64,000 bases of DNA from Polaromonas sp. 39-63-25 (GTDB lineage: Bacteria; Pseudomonadota; Gammaproteobacteria; Burkholderiales; Burkholderiaceae_C), in the NCBI RefSeq assembly GCF_002278925.1, contig NZ_NCJH01000004.1:62001-126000 (forward strand). Reading direction: 5' to 3'. A model generated the notes under the pieces. That model was not told the origin of the DNA, ran no database searches, and saw only the letters and a program-made list of their open reading frames with translations. The position numbers and the translations under genes are program-made. Of this stretch, positions 50,036 through 61,129 are shown piece after piece (within the stretch, counting starts at the first letter, position 1; each line of letters begins with the position of its first letter).

Positions 50036-51067
50036 TCACTTCGCGATCTGCGACCACACCTTGGTGCGGATCTGGGCAGTCAGCGCGTCGGGGAGCGGCA
50101 CGTAGTCGAGCTCGGAAGCCATGCCTTTGCCGTTTTTGAAGGCCCAGTCAAAGAACTTTAACACCTCGGCGGACTGCGCTTTGTCGGCTGGGTTCTTGTA
50201 CATCAGGATGAAGGAAGCCGTGCTCACGGGCCAGCTGTCTGCGCCCTTGGCATTGACCATGGAGACGCCCATGCCGGGCACGCTGAACCAGTCGGCACCC
50301 GCGGCAGCGGAGGCAAATGCAGCATCGTCCGGGCTCACATACTTGCCATCGGCATTCTGCAGCTGCAGGAAATTCATCTTGTTCTTCTTCACGTAGGCGT
50401 ATTCCACGTAACCCAGCGCGCCCTTGACGCGGTTCACGTTGGCGGCCACGCCTTCGTTGCCCTTGCCGCCGACGGAAGACGGTGCAGGCCACTTCACGGC
50501 AGCACCCTTGCCCACGGTGTCGGCCCATTCCTTGCTGACCACTGTCAGGTAGTCGGTCCAGTTGAAGGTCGTGCCGGATCCGTCAGCGCGGTGCACCACG
50601 GTGATGTTCTGGTCAGGCAGTGTCTTGCCGGGGTTCAGGGCTACCAGTTTGGGGTCGTTCCACTTGACAACCTTGCCCAGGAACATCTCGGCCAGCACGG
50701 GGCCGGTGACGCGCAGTTCGCCAGGCTTGAAGCCTTCGAGGTTGATCACGGGCACGGTGCCGCCGATGATGGCGGGAAACTGGACCATGCCATCCTTGTC
50801 CAGGTCCGCGCCGGGCACGGGTGCGTCAGACGCGCCGAAAGCAACCGTCTTGGCGCGAATCTGGCGGATGCCGCCCGACGAACCGATGGACTGGTAGTTC
50901 AGGCCGGTGCCGGTCGCCTTTTTGTAGGCTTCGGCCCACTTGGCGTAAATCGGGAAGGGGAAGGTCGCGCCGGCGCCGGTGATGTCGGCGGCCATGGCGG
51001 AACCCATGCCCAGAGTGGCAAAAGCGGCGACGGCCATTGCTTTGAGGAAAATGCGCTTGTGTTTCAT
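50036..51067 (-). CDS. pstS: Phosphate-binding periplasmic protein PstS
   Basis: 343 aa with a Sec signal peptide (cleavage after Ala26, MGSAMA|ADITGAG). The phosphate-binding loops are recognisable: GAGATFPFPIY at the start of the mature protein, and HRADGSGTTFNWTDYL. First gene of the pst-pho cluster, behind a Pho box. Confidence 0.98.
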   Translation of the reverse strand: MKHKRIFLKAMAVAAFATLGMGSAMAADITGAGATFPFPIYAKWAEAYKKATGTGLNYQSIGSSGGIRQIRAKTVAFGASDAPVPGADLDKDGMVQFPAIIGGTVPVINLEGFKPGELRVTGPVLAEMFLGKVVKWNDPKLVALNPGKTLPDQNITVVHRADGSGTTFNWTDYLTVVSKEWADTVGKGAAVKWPAPSSVGGKGNEGVAANVNRVKGALGYVEYAYVKKNKMNFLQLQNADGKYVSPDDAAFASAAAGADWFSVPGMGVSMVNAKGADSWPVSTASFILMYKNPADKAQSAEVLKFFDWAFKNGKGMASELDYVPLPDALTAQIRTKVWSQIAK

Positions 51068-51122
51068 GTGGCTCCTTACGGTTGGATAAACGGGTCAACA
51101 GGCTGTACTGTAGAAGCTCAAT

Positions 51123-51140
51123 GTGACAGGTACGTGACAA
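51123..51140 (-). promoter_or_regulatory. Pho box of pstS
   Basis: On the minus strand TTGTCAC-GTAC-CTGTCAC: two 7-base PhoB half-sites with the 4-base AT/GC spacer, almost identical to the E. coli consensus. A TACAGT -10-like box follows ten bases later. The rest of the 319-base gap between pstS and ppx (51068-51386) shows nothing else I can support. Confidence 0.88.
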
Positions 51141-51386
51141 ACGCATGAAAAAACAGGACCCGATTTTACCAATCGGTCATTCGTGGCTCCCACAACCGGC
51201 CCCCCCCCTGTCCGCAGCCCGGATTGGCCGCGTTTCACAGCCCGGTCACCGGCGCCCGGCACTCTGCCTGATTGTGTCGTTTCCCAACGGCAGGTAGCCC
51301 TTCCGGGCCCCTGCCGCCATGCCCGTCCCGGCACTGTCGTTCCGCGTGAATGCTATGCTGGCTGCGCCCCAAACAATCACTCACAC

Positions 51387-52877
51387 ATGCAAAATGGAAC
51401 CCGCCTGGCTGCCGTGGACCTTGGGTCCAACAGCTACCGCCTCGAAATAGGCCGTCTCGATCACGGCCAGATCCACCGTACCGAATACCTCAAGGAAACC
51501 GTGCGCCAGGGCAACGGCCTGGATGAGGATCGCAACCTCACGCCGGAAGCCATGCAGCGCGGCTGGGACTGCCTGGCGCGGTTTGGCGAGCGCCTCGCCG
51601 GCTTCAAAAAGGGGGAGGTGCACGCCGTCGCCACCCAGACCCTGCGCGAAGCCCGCAACCGCGACGTTTTTCTGCAGCGCGCCCACAAGGTGCTGGGTTT
51701 TCCCATCGACGTGATCTCCGGACGCGAGGAAGCCCGCCTGATCTACCAGGGCGTGGCGCACCTGCTGCCGCAGTCCGGCGAACGCCGCCTGGTCGTGGAC
51801 ATCGGGGGCCGGTCCACCGAAATGATCCTGGGCAAGGGCCTGGACGCGGTGACCATGGAGTCCTACCGCGTCGGCAGCGTGGGCTGGTCGATGAAGTATT
51901 TCCCCGACGGCCAGTTCACCGCGCGGGCCTTCCAGACGGCCGAGGTGGCCGCCAAGGCAGTGCTGGACGAAGCCATCAATCTCTACCGCGGCGGCTGGGA
52001 CGTGGCCTACGGCTCGTCGGGCACGGTCGGTGCTGTGAGCGATGTGCTGATGGCCGGGGGCTGGCCCCAGGGCCTGGTCACGCGCGAAGGGCTGGACTGG
52101 CTGCTGGACCGCCTGCTCAAGGCCCAGAGCGCAGAGCGCCTCAAGCTCGAAGGCATGAAGGACGACCGGCGTGCCGTGATTGGCGGCGGCGTCAGCGTGC
52201 TGCGCGCGGTGTTCGAGCTGATGGGCATCAAGCAGATGCAGACCGCCCAGGGCGCCCTGCGTCATGGCGTGCTGTACGACCTGCTCGACCGCGAGGAAGA
52301 AACGACCGACCTGCGCTCGACCAGCGTGCAGCGGCTGACCCGCAAGTTCGACACCGACACCGCGCAGGCCCAGCGCGTGAGCAGGATCGCCCGCGCCCTC
52401 TTCGCGCAAGCCAGCACCGGCCTGTCGCCGGCCGAACTGGGGCGTGTCCAGCGCAAGCTCGACTGGGCCGCCCTGCTGCATGAAATCGGCAGCCACATCT
52501 CGCACAGCGATTACCACAAGCACGGCGCCTACATCCTGGACAACGCCGATGCACCGGGCTTCACCCTGCAGGAACTGCACCGCCTGAGCCTGCTGGTGCT
52601 GGGCCACCGCGGCAAGCTGCGCAAGCTGGAGGCCGATTTCGAGGACGAGGTTTTCGTGCTGCAGCTGCTTTGCCTGCGGCTGGCGGTGATCCTGTGCCAC
52701 GCGCGTCGCGACCCCGATGTCAAGGGCGTGCAGATCGCCAGCGCCGGTAATCGCCAGTTTTCGCTGGTCTGCCGACCGGGTTGGGCCGAGGCCTACCCCC
52801 AGTCAGCGCACCTGCTGCGTGAAGAAGTGCTGGCCTGGCAGAAAACGCCCTGGAGTCTGGCGCTCGAAGGACTCTGA
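51387..52877 (+). CDS. ppx: Exopolyphosphatase (Ppx/GppA family)
   Basis: 496 aa from ATG 51387. The actin-like ATPase-fold motifs AAVDLGSNSYRLEI (N-terminus) and LVVDIGGRSTEMILG are clear; the C-terminal part has the HD-like helical domain of longer Ppx proteins. Releases phosphate from polyphosphate, or degrades pppGpp. Divergent from pstS and close to ppk. Confidence 0.95.
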   Translation: MQNGTRLAAVDLGSNSYRLEIGRLDHGQIHRTEYLKETVRQGNGLDEDRNLTPEAMQRGWDCLARFGERLAGFKKGEVHAVATQTLREARNRDVFLQRAHKVLGFPIDVISGREEARLIYQGVAHLLPQSGERRLVVDIGGRSTEMILGKGLDAVTMESYRVGSVGWSMKYFPDGQFTARAFQTAEVAAKAVLDEAINLYRGGWDVAYGSSGTVGAVSDVLMAGGWPQGLVTREGLDWLLDRLLKAQSAERLKLEGMKDDRRAVIGGGVSVLRAVFELMGIKQMQTAQGALRHGVLYDLLDREEETTDLRSTSVQRLTRKFDTDTAQAQRVSRIARALFAQASTGLSPAELGRVQRKLDWAALLHEIGSHISHSDYHKHGAYILDNADAPGFTLQELHRLSLLVLGHRGKLRKLEADFEDEVFVLQLLCLRLAVILCHARRDPDVKGVQIASAGNRQFSLVCRPGWAEAYPQSAHLLREEVLAWQKTPWSLALEGL

Positions 52878-52895
52878 AGGCCTGAGGGACGGGGC

Positions 52896-52938
52896 TTGAC
52901 CTGTTTTTCAAGAACGGTATAAACTGTATATACTGTTT
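52896..52938 (+). promoter_or_regulatory. Promoter and near-palindromic operator candidate
   Basis: TTGACC (52896-52901) and TATAAA (52918-52923) are 16 bases apart. AAACTGTATATACTGTTT (52921-52938) is a near-palindrome overlapping the -10 region. It precedes a ribbon-helix-helix protein gene and could be its own operator (inference). Confidence 0.5.
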
Positions 52939-52956
52939 ACTCCGAAAGACATTCAC

Positions 52957-53379
52957 ATGGCAACTGCGAAAAAATCCGGCCTCCCAGTGAAAGCCGGCAC
53001 CGCCTCCCGCAAGGCGCCCGTCAGGAAAGCGGCAACACCCGTCACGAAAGCCAGAGCCCCTGTCGCCAAAAAGGCCATGACCCCGACCGCCCCCGTCAAA
53101 AACCAGACGATCAAGCCCAGGGCTGCCACCGCGTCGGAAAAACCCGAGAAGGTTAAAAAACCCAAACTGGTACGCGACAGCTTCACCATTCCCAAGGCCG
53201 AATATGTGGTGCTTGACGAGCTCAAGCAGCGCGCTGCCAAGTTGACCCAGCCGGTCAAAAAAAGTGAATTACTCAGGGCCGGCATCAAGGCACTGGCAGC
53301 CATGCAGGATGCAGCCTTTCTGACGGCGTTGGCCAATGTGCCGGCGATCAAGACCGGTCGCCCGACAAAGTCTTCCTGA
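52957..53379 (+). CDS. Lys/Ala/Pro-rich tail plus ribbon-helix-helix-like DNA-binding protein
   Basis: 140 aa. Residues 1-70 are low complexity, Lys/Ala/Pro/Thr-rich (APVRKAATPVTKARAPVAKK-like), resembling histone H1-type tails. Residues ~72-115 (DSFTIPKAEYVVLDELKQRA then KKSELLRAGIKALAAM) fit one strand plus two helices of a ribbon-helix-helix fold. Likely a nucleoid-associated or regulatory protein. It sits between ppx and the sixA-ppk genes. Function unknown. Confidence 0.72.
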   Translation: MATAKKSGLPVKAGTASRKAPVRKAATPVTKARAPVAKKAMTPTAPVKNQTIKPRAATASEKPEKVKKPKLVRDSFTIPKAEYVVLDELKQRAAKLTQPVKKSELLRAGIKALAAMQDAAFLTALANVPAIKTGRPTKSS

Positions 53380-53408
53380 ACCAGCGCAGCCCAGCCGGCA
53401 GGCGTGGC

Positions 53409-53879
53409 TCAGAGCAGTTCGGGTGATTGCACCGTGACCACCACGGTCTGCAACCCCTCTTCGCGCTCACGCGTGCGCAGCCACCAGAGCGCCCCCTTCT
53501 TCACGGCGCATTCGCTTTCCTGGAGGCCCAGCAACTGGGCGATGGTTTGTCCCAGCGTCGGCTGATGGCCGATCACCAGGATAGGCAGCTTGTTGACCGG
53601 CCATTGCACCAGTTCGAGCAGTTGCGACGGCGGCGCGTCGGGCCCGAGTTCGGCACGGATCTTGTACTTGCGCCCCAGCGCCAGCGCCGTCTGCTCGCAG
53701 CGGCGCGCCGGACTCACGAGAATGCGCGCCCGCTCCGGCAATTGGCGGTCCAGCCAGGCCGCCATGCGGGCCGCCTGCTTCTCGCCTCTCGGTGTCAATG
53801 AACGTTCGAGGTCGTTCCCGCCCTGCGCGTCGGCAGGCGACTCTTCAGCCTCTGCATGACGCCACAGGATCAGGTCCAT
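53409..53879 (-). CDS. sixA: Phosphohistidine phosphatase SixA
   Basis: 156-aa histidine phosphatase. The phospho-acceptor motif is LILWRHAEAE at the N-terminus and the second catalytic His lies in VIGHQPTL. Starts two bases after the ppk stop, so it is probably cotranscribed with ppk. Confidence 0.93.
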   Translation of the reverse strand: MDLILWRHAEAEESPADAQGGNDLERSLTPRGEKQAARMAAWLDRQLPERARILVSPARRCEQTALALGRKYKIRAELGPDAPPSQLLELVQWPVNKLPILVIGHQPTLGQTIAQLLGLQESECAVKKGALWWLRTREREEGLQTVVVTVQSPELL

Positions 53880-53881
53880 CG

Positions 53882-56020
<2,139 letters not shown>

Positions 56021-56050
56021 GAATCTGACTTGTCAGTGTGCGCTGGTTTG

Positions 56051-56068
56051 ATGACAAATGCGTGACAA
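56051..56068 (-). promoter_or_regulatory. Pho box of ppk
   Basis: On the minus strand TTGTCAC-GCAT-TTGTCAT: two PhoB half-sites with a 4-base spacer, in the gap between the glycosyltransferase stop and the ppk start. A weak CACACT -10-like element follows. Confidence 0.8.
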
Positions 56069-56084
56069 CATCATGTCAAATGTT

Positions 56085-57152
56085 TCAGGCGGCTGCTTGC
56101 GCCGTCACCAGGGGACTGGTGGCCTGGCCACGTACCGGCACCAGATACCCTTCGAACAGCTGGGCGGCATGTGCCCAGCTGAAGTCCAGCGAACGGGCGC
56201 GCGCTTCATGGCGCGGCACCGCCATCGCGCTGTAACAGGCGTGCTTCAGGTCCTCATCCAGCACACCGCCGTGGCGGCTGCCGTCCGGCTTGCCCAGCAC
56301 CTCCAGCGGACCGTCGACCGGGTAGGCCGCAACCGGCGTGCCGCTGGCCATGGCTTCGAGCATCACCAGGCCGAAAGTCTCCGACCGGCTGGGGAAAACA
56401 AACACATCGGCGGCGGCGTACACCTTGGCCAGCTCGTCGCGCGGCAGCACGCCAAGCCAGCGTACCTGCGGATAACGCTCCTTGAGCGACGCCTCCAGCG
56501 GCCCGACACCGCAGACCACCTTGGTCCCCGGAATGTCCAGTGCCAGGAAGGCCTCGATGTTTTTCTCATACGACACGCGGCCGACAAACAGCGACACCGG
56601 CCGCACCAGCGTGCCCATGCGGGGGTAGAGCCGCGCCTCGGGATGAAACGGGAACAAGGCGGTGTCCACCCCATGCGTCCAGCTGCGCAGCTGGCGAAAA
56701 CCGCGCTGCTCCAGCATGCGCAACACACCGTGGGTGGGAACCATGACCCCGGAGGAGGCCTTGTGGAAGTGCCGGAACAGCGCATAACCCCAGGACAGCG
56801 GTATTTTCAACGCGGCATGGAGGATTTCCGGAAATTTGGTGTGGAACGCAGTGGTAAAACGCAGGCCCCGCTTGCGGCAATAGCTGCGCGCTGCCCAGCC
56901 CAGCGGGCCTTCGGTGGCGATGTGGATGGCTTCGGGCGCAAAGGCATCCAGCCGCCCGGTCAGCAAGGCTTTTGGGCGCACGGCCAGGTCGATGCCGGCA
57001 TAACCCGGGCAAGGCCGCGTTTTGAACAGGCCGGGATGGATGACTTCCACCGTGTGGCCCAGGGCCTGCAGTTCACGCACCAGTTCCACCAGCGTGGTCA
57101 CCACGCCATTGACCTGCGGCTGCCAGGCGTCGGTAACAAGGGCTATCTTCAT
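56085..57152 (-). CDS. GT4 glycosyltransferase, Agt-like (putative glycolipid synthase)
   Basis: 355 aa, GT-B fold. N-terminal MKIALVTDAWQPQVNGVVTTLVEL and the C-terminal ExxxxxxxE segment SETFGLVMLEAMASG are GT4 hallmarks. The N-terminal pattern is like the Agt enzymes that add glucose or glucuronate to diacylglycerol in phosphate-starved alphaproteobacteria. Its ATG overlaps the upstream PlcP-like stop (ATGA), so the partners are coexpressed. Donor sugar is not determined. Confidence 0.82.
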   Translation of the reverse strand: MKIALVTDAWQPQVNGVVTTLVELVRELQALGHTVEVIHPGLFKTRPCPGYAGIDLAVRPKALLTGRLDAFAPEAIHIATEGPLGWAARSYCRKRGLRFTTAFHTKFPEILHAALKIPLSWGYALFRHFHKASSGVMVPTHGVLRMLEQRGFRQLRSWTHGVDTALFPFHPEARLYPRMGTLVRPVSLFVGRVSYEKNIEAFLALDIPGTKVVCGVGPLEASLKERYPQVRWLGVLPRDELAKVYAAADVFVFPSRSETFGLVMLEAMASGTPVAAYPVDGPLEVLGKPDGSRHGGVLDEDLKHACYSAMAVPRHEARARSLDFSWAHAAQLFEGYLVPVRGQATSPLVTAQAAA

Positions 57153-58135
57153 GACTGTAACTGGCCCCCACGGTTGCTCACTTCGTGTAGCGCCCTGCCC
57201 CCCGGGGGGGCCGCTGCGCCTGCGGCCTGGCCAAGCCAGTTCCGCGGCCCCGGCTCGAACAGAGGGGAGACCTCTCCGCTAATTCCACTTTTCAGTGGCT
57301 CCCTTCGATGGGTTTCATGGGACGGCGCCCAGTGCAGCAGCTCCAGCTTGCCGTCGTAGTGTTCCACCAGCGCGGTGCGGCTTTCGACCCAGTCGCCGTC
57401 GTTGCAATACAGCACGCCGTTGATGTCGCGCATTTCGGCGCGGTGAATGTGGCCGCAGACCACCCCCTGGTGGCCGCGCCGGCGCGCCTCGTTGGCCACG
57501 GCGACTTCAAAGTCGGTGACGTAGTTCAGCGCGCTCTTGACCTTGTGTTTGAGGTAGGCCGAGAGCGACCAGTACGGCAGGCCCATGCGCGCGCGCAGGC
57601 TGTTGAGGTGGCGGTTGAGCTTGAGCGTGAATTCATACAGGTTGTCGCCCACATAGGCCAGCCAGCGGGCGCACTGCACGACAGCATCGAAATAGTCGCC
57701 GTGGACGATCCACAGGTGGCGGCCATCGGCCGTGACGTGGACCGCTTCTTCCATGACCTCGATGCCGCCGAACTGGTGGCCGATAAATTCACGCGCAAAC
57801 TCATCATGGTTGCCGGGCACGTAGACAATCCGGCAGCCCTTGCGTGCGCGCCGCAGCAGCTTTTGCACCACGTCGTTGTGCGACTGCGGCCAGTACCATT
57901 TGCGCCGCAGTTGCCAGCCGTCCACGATGTCGCCCACCAGGTAGAGGTAGTCGCTCGGGTGCGCCTTGAGGAAATCCAGCAGCGCCGCGGCCTGGCAGCC
58001 TGGCGTGCCCAGATGCAGGTCGGAGATGAAGATGCTGCGGTAACGCTTGCGCAGTGCGGCGTCGTCATGCGCATCGTCCCCACCTTGCGGGAGACCGGGG
58101 TTGAGCGAACCAAGCTTGTCGAACAGCGTACGCAT
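57149..58135 (-). CDS. Metallophosphoesterase, PlcP-like (phospholipase C type)
   Basis: 328 aa. Calcineurin-type metal motifs: SDLHLG (Asp39, His41), GDIVDG (Asp69), GNHDEF (Asn109-Asp111), HGDYFD and CGHIHRAE. Close to the group often labelled UDP-2,3-diacylglucosamine hydrolase, but the signature LYLVGDIVDGW, YWPQSHNDVVQKLLR and the pairing with an Agt-like gene point to PlcP, which splits phospholipids to diacylglycerol under phosphate limitation. Residues about 294-324 are encoded by a dispersed repeat. Confidence 0.82.
   Translation of the reverse strand: MRTLFDKLGSLNPGLPQGGDDAHDDAALRKRYRSIFISDLHLGTPGCQAAALLDFLKAHPSDYLYLVGDIVDGWQLRRKWYWPQSHNDVVQKLLRRARKGCRIVYVPGNHDEFAREFIGHQFGGIEVMEEAVHVTADGRHLWIVHGDYFDAVVQCARWLAYVGDNLYEFTLKLNRHLNSLRARMGLPYWSLSAYLKHKVKSALNYVTDFEVAVANEARRRGHQGVVCGHIHRAEMRDINGVLYCNDGDWVESRTALVEHYDGKLELLHWAPSHETHRREPLKSGISGEVSPLFEPGPRNWLGQAAGAAAPPGGRALHEVSNRGGQLQS
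57163..57255. repeat. GC-rich dispersed repeat, copy 4 (inverted, coding)
   Basis: Reverse complement of copies 1-3: GGCCCCCACGG...GGCCGCTGCGCCTGCGGCC...TTCCGCGGCCCCGGCT. It forms the end of the PlcP-like reading frame (tail PGPRNWLGQAAGAAAPPGGR). Confidence 0.82.
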
Positions 58136-58989
58136 CAGGCCTCCCTCGCGGAAAAATGCTTGCGATAACGCGGCGGCAGGTCGGCAATACGCATCATCAT
58201 GGGCAGGTCGGCTGAATTGAAGTCCGGGTCCCAGGCCGGCGCGCCCAGCACCCTGGCGCCCAGGCGCAGGTAACCCTTGATCAGCGCGGGCGGCTCGACG
58301 TCCAGCGAGTCGTCGAGCTGCTCAACCGGCAGGGCCAGGCGCGGCGTCACGTGGTATTCGATGGCGGCGAGGTGGCTTTGCCGCACCTGGCGCCAGATGC
58401 TGGCCGCGGCATGCCCGCTGCCGTATTCCGGATGGCCGCTGTGCTGCATCGGAATGCTGGCGCAGCCAATCATGGTGTCGAGCTGGTTGCGCGCCATGAA
58501 CTCGGCCAGCGCGCCCCACAAGGCCAGGATCACACCGCCGTGGCGGTAGTCGGCATGCACACAGCTGCGCCCCAGCTCAACCATGCGCTCGCGCAGGGCG
58601 CGCAGGCGCGTGAGGTCGAACTCCGTATCACTGTAGGTGCTGCCCACGCGTTTGGCCTGGGTCGGCGTCAGCACGCGGTAGGTGCCTATGACTTCCTGGC
58701 TGGCTTCGTCGCGCACCAGCAGGTGTTCGCAGAAATCGTCGAACAGGTCGATGTCGTGGCCCGGCACCGTGCTGGGCAGCGTCGCCCCCATCTCCAGCGC
58801 GAAGACCTGGTACCTCAGCCGCTGCGCCTGCCGGACCTCGTCCTGGTGCCGGGCCCAGCCTACCTGGATTTTCCCCGGCGCAGCCCCTTGAACAGCGACC
58901 GGATTGGCAGCATGAGAGCTTTGATGAAGTGACCCCCGTGGCATTGCGACTGGCGACAATGCAAAGGTGGGATTGGGCAGTTCTTTCAT
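58135..58989 (-). CDS. OlsB-like N-acyltransferase (GNAT, acyl-homoserine/ornithine type)
   Basis: 284 aa from ATG 58989 (AGGAG six bases upstream). Matches the Acetyltransf_5/OlsB group: QAQRLRYQVFALEMGA, DLFDDFCEHLLVRD, SCVHADYRHGGVILALW and MIGCASIPM. OlsB makes lyso-ornithine lipid from ornithine and 3-hydroxyacyl-ACP. A second-step acyltransferase (OlsA) is not present here. Its stop overlaps the PlcP-like start (TGATG). Context supports a role in phosphate-free lipid synthesis; assignment is by similarity. Confidence 0.8.
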   Translation of the reverse strand: MKELPNPTFALSPVAMPRGSLHQSSHAANPVAVQGAAPGKIQVGWARHQDEVRQAQRLRYQVFALEMGATLPSTVPGHDIDLFDDFCEHLLVRDEASQEVIGTYRVLTPTQAKRVGSTYSDTEFDLTRLRALRERMVELGRSCVHADYRHGGVILALWGALAEFMARNQLDTMIGCASIPMQHSGHPEYGSGHAAASIWRQVRQSHLAAIEYHVTPRLALPVEQLDDSLDVEPPALIKGYLRLGARVLGAPAWDPDFNSADLPMMMRIADLPPRYRKHFSAREA

Positions 58990-59063
58990 GATGGACTCCT
59001 GGTTGTCTTCTCGCAAATGACTCTCGACACTCAACTCTCGATACCGGCACTCAAAAATTCTGT

Positions 59064-59087
59064 AAAAAAGCCCCGGAGGTCGGGGCT
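59064..59087 (-). terminator. Rho-independent terminator of phoX
   Basis: AGCCCCG-GAGGT-CGGGGCT stem; on the minus strand it is followed by a run of six T. It separates phoX from the olsB gene cluster. Confidence 0.88.
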
Positions 59088-59102
59088 GTTGCTGCTTGGA
59101 AA

Positions 59103-61055
59103 CTAGGTCCCGACGATGCCGCCATCCTTGCGCCGGATGACGACGGTGGCCGAGCGCGGCCGTCCGCCCGCCGGGCCGTCCGGCCAATGGCTCACCGCCT
59201 TCGGCTGGGCCGGATTGCCGCGCGCGCCGGCGGTTTCACCGGGGTGCTGGATGTTGATGAAGACCGCGCGGCGGTCCGGCGTGAAGCTCATCCCGGTGAC
59301 CTCGCAACCGGCCGGGCCGGTCAAAAAGCGTTTGGTCTCGCCGGTCGCCGGGTCGGCGCACAGCATCATGTTGTTGCCTATGCCTTTGTAGGCACCCTTG
59401 TGCATGGCCGATCCCGAAATGTCGGTTTGTATCCAGAGCAGGCCACCCGCATCGAACTGCAGGCCGTCGGGGCTGCCGTACATGTCGCCCTTGATGGTGC
59501 CGCGGTATTCGGCCTTGTCGGCATTCGGGTCACCTGCCAGGGCAAAGTGCATCCAGCGGAACTCGGTGGCGCTGGCGTCGCCGTCGAGCCGGCTGACAGC
59601 GTCGCCCTGACGGCTCTTGCCTTCGCGCCAGCGGATGATGTGGCCCATGATGTTGTCGTTGCGCGGATTGGCAGCGTCGGCCATGCGGCCGCCCTGGCCG
59701 CGGCGGCTGTTGTTGGTCAGCGTGACAAACACCTCGCCGGTGTTGGGGTGCACCGCCACCCACTCGGGGCGGTCCATTTTGGTGGCACCCACCACGTCTG
59801 CCGCCTGACGGCACTTCACCACCACGTCGGCCTGGCTGGCAAAGCCGCTGGCGGCATTGAGGCCGTCTTCGCCATGCACCAGCGGCAGCCAGCGGCCGTA
59901 ACCCTGTGCATCAAAGCGCGCCACATACAGCGTACCGTGGTCCAGAATGTCCTTGTTGGCGCGGTAACCACCGGGCTTGACCTTGTCGCGACTGACAAAC
60001 TTGTAGATGTACTCAAAACGCTCGTCATCACCCATGTAGACCACCGCGCGGCCATCGCGGGACAGCGTCGCCGTTGCCCCTTCATGTTTGATGCGGCCCA
60101 GCGCCGTGCGCTTGATCGGAGTCTGTGTCGGGTCCTGCGGATCGATCTCCACCACCCAGCCGAAGCGGTGTGGCTCGTTCGGGTGTTTGGCCACATCAAA
60201 ACGTTCGTCAAACTCGTGCCAGCGGTAACCAAAGCCCTTGGCACGCAGGCCGTAACGCGCCTCGTCCGGGTTCGGCTTGTCCTGCGCCGAGAAGTAACCG
60301 TTCCAGTTTTCCTCGCAGGTCAGGAAGGTGCCCCAGGGCGTCTGGCCGGCGGCGCAGTTGTTCAGCGTGCCCAGCGGGCGCATGCCCTCGGGATCGGCCG
60401 AAGTTTTCAGCAGCGCATGCCCGGCGGCCGGGCCGCTGAACTGCATGGGTGTGTTGCCGGTGATGCGGCGCGCATAACGCGAGTTGGGCATCACGCGCCA
60501 GACACCGGCGCGTTCCACCACCTCGATCACGCTGACGCCGTGCGCCGCCTGCGACTTGCGCACCTTGTCGGCGGTCCAGGTCTTCATGCCGTCGCTGTGC
60601 AGCAGGCCGTCGTCGGTGTATTCGTGGTTGATGGCCAGCAGGCCGTGGCGCGGGTTCTTGTCCAGCGGGAAAAACTCCATGCCGTCGTGGTGCATGCCCG
60701 ACTGCAGCAGCTGCTCCTGCCAGCTGTTCGACGCATCCGCACTGAAGGCCGGTGCCGCAGCCCCGGCAATACCGGTCGCGTCGCCCCAGCGGTACAGCAC
60801 CTGGGCTTCGTACTCGGGCGGCACCACCAGCGCGTCGGCGCTGGAAGTCGATACGCCGGTAAAACCGAGCGGCCTGCCTTTGGCGGGCGCCGCGGCGCTG
60901 GCCGTCAGCGTGTGCGACCCCATCAGCAGCGCCACCGCCGCCGTCGTGCAACGCAGCACATGGCGACGCTCACCGTCTACTTCATGAATGAACGGATTGC
61001 ACGTCGTGTTGACGCCTTCACCCTGCTCATAATCCCTGCCGAAACCTTGACCCAT
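59103..61055 (-). CDS. phoX: PhoX-family alkaline phosphatase
   Basis: 650 aa, DUF839/PhoX family of Ca/Fe-dependent monoesterases secreted by the Tat system. Tat-like signal ERRHVLRCTTAAVALLMG, then the metal-site segments INHEYTDDGLL, LTCEENWNGYF and YMGDDERFEYIYKF. A GGAGAG ribosome site lies six bases before the start and a Pho box about 75 bases upstream. Hydrolyses organic phosphate esters in the periplasm. Confidence 0.93.
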   Translation of the reverse strand: MGQGFGRDYEQGEGVNTTCNPFIHEVDGERRHVLRCTTAAVALLMGSHTLTASAAAPAKGRPLGFTGVSTSSADALVVPPEYEAQVLYRWGDATGIAGAAAPAFSADASNSWQEQLLQSGMHHDGMEFFPLDKNPRHGLLAINHEYTDDGLLHSDGMKTWTADKVRKSQAAHGVSVIEVVERAGVWRVMPNSRYARRITGNTPMQFSGPAAGHALLKTSADPEGMRPLGTLNNCAAGQTPWGTFLTCEENWNGYFSAQDKPNPDEARYGLRAKGFGYRWHEFDERFDVAKHPNEPHRFGWVVEIDPQDPTQTPIKRTALGRIKHEGATATLSRDGRAVVYMGDDERFEYIYKFVSRDKVKPGGYRANKDILDHGTLYVARFDAQGYGRWLPLVHGEDGLNAASGFASQADVVVKCRQAADVVGATKMDRPEWVAVHPNTGEVFVTLTNNSRRGQGGRMADAANPRNDNIMGHIIRWREGKSRQGDAVSRLDGDASATEFRWMHFALAGDPNADKAEYRGTIKGDMYGSPDGLQFDAGGLLWIQTDISGSAMHKGAYKGIGNNMMLCADPATGETKRFLTGPAGCEVTGMSFTPDRRAVFINIQHPGETAGARGNPAQPKAVSHWPDGPAGGRPRSATVVIRRKDGGIVGT

Positions 61056-61129
61056 GAATCACTCTCCATCGTGTTTTTGACTGATGCGGTGATTCTGGAA
61101 GTCGAGGGTGACGTGTTCATGTCGGTTTG

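Noticed and set aside
52921-52938. LexA/SOS box in AAACTGTATATACTGTTT
   Set aside because: CTGTATAT is present, but the second CAG arm at the required spacing is missing.
58990-59060. Pho box before olsB
   Set aside because: Only one imperfect half-site (GAGTCAT) is visible, without a second at the right distance.
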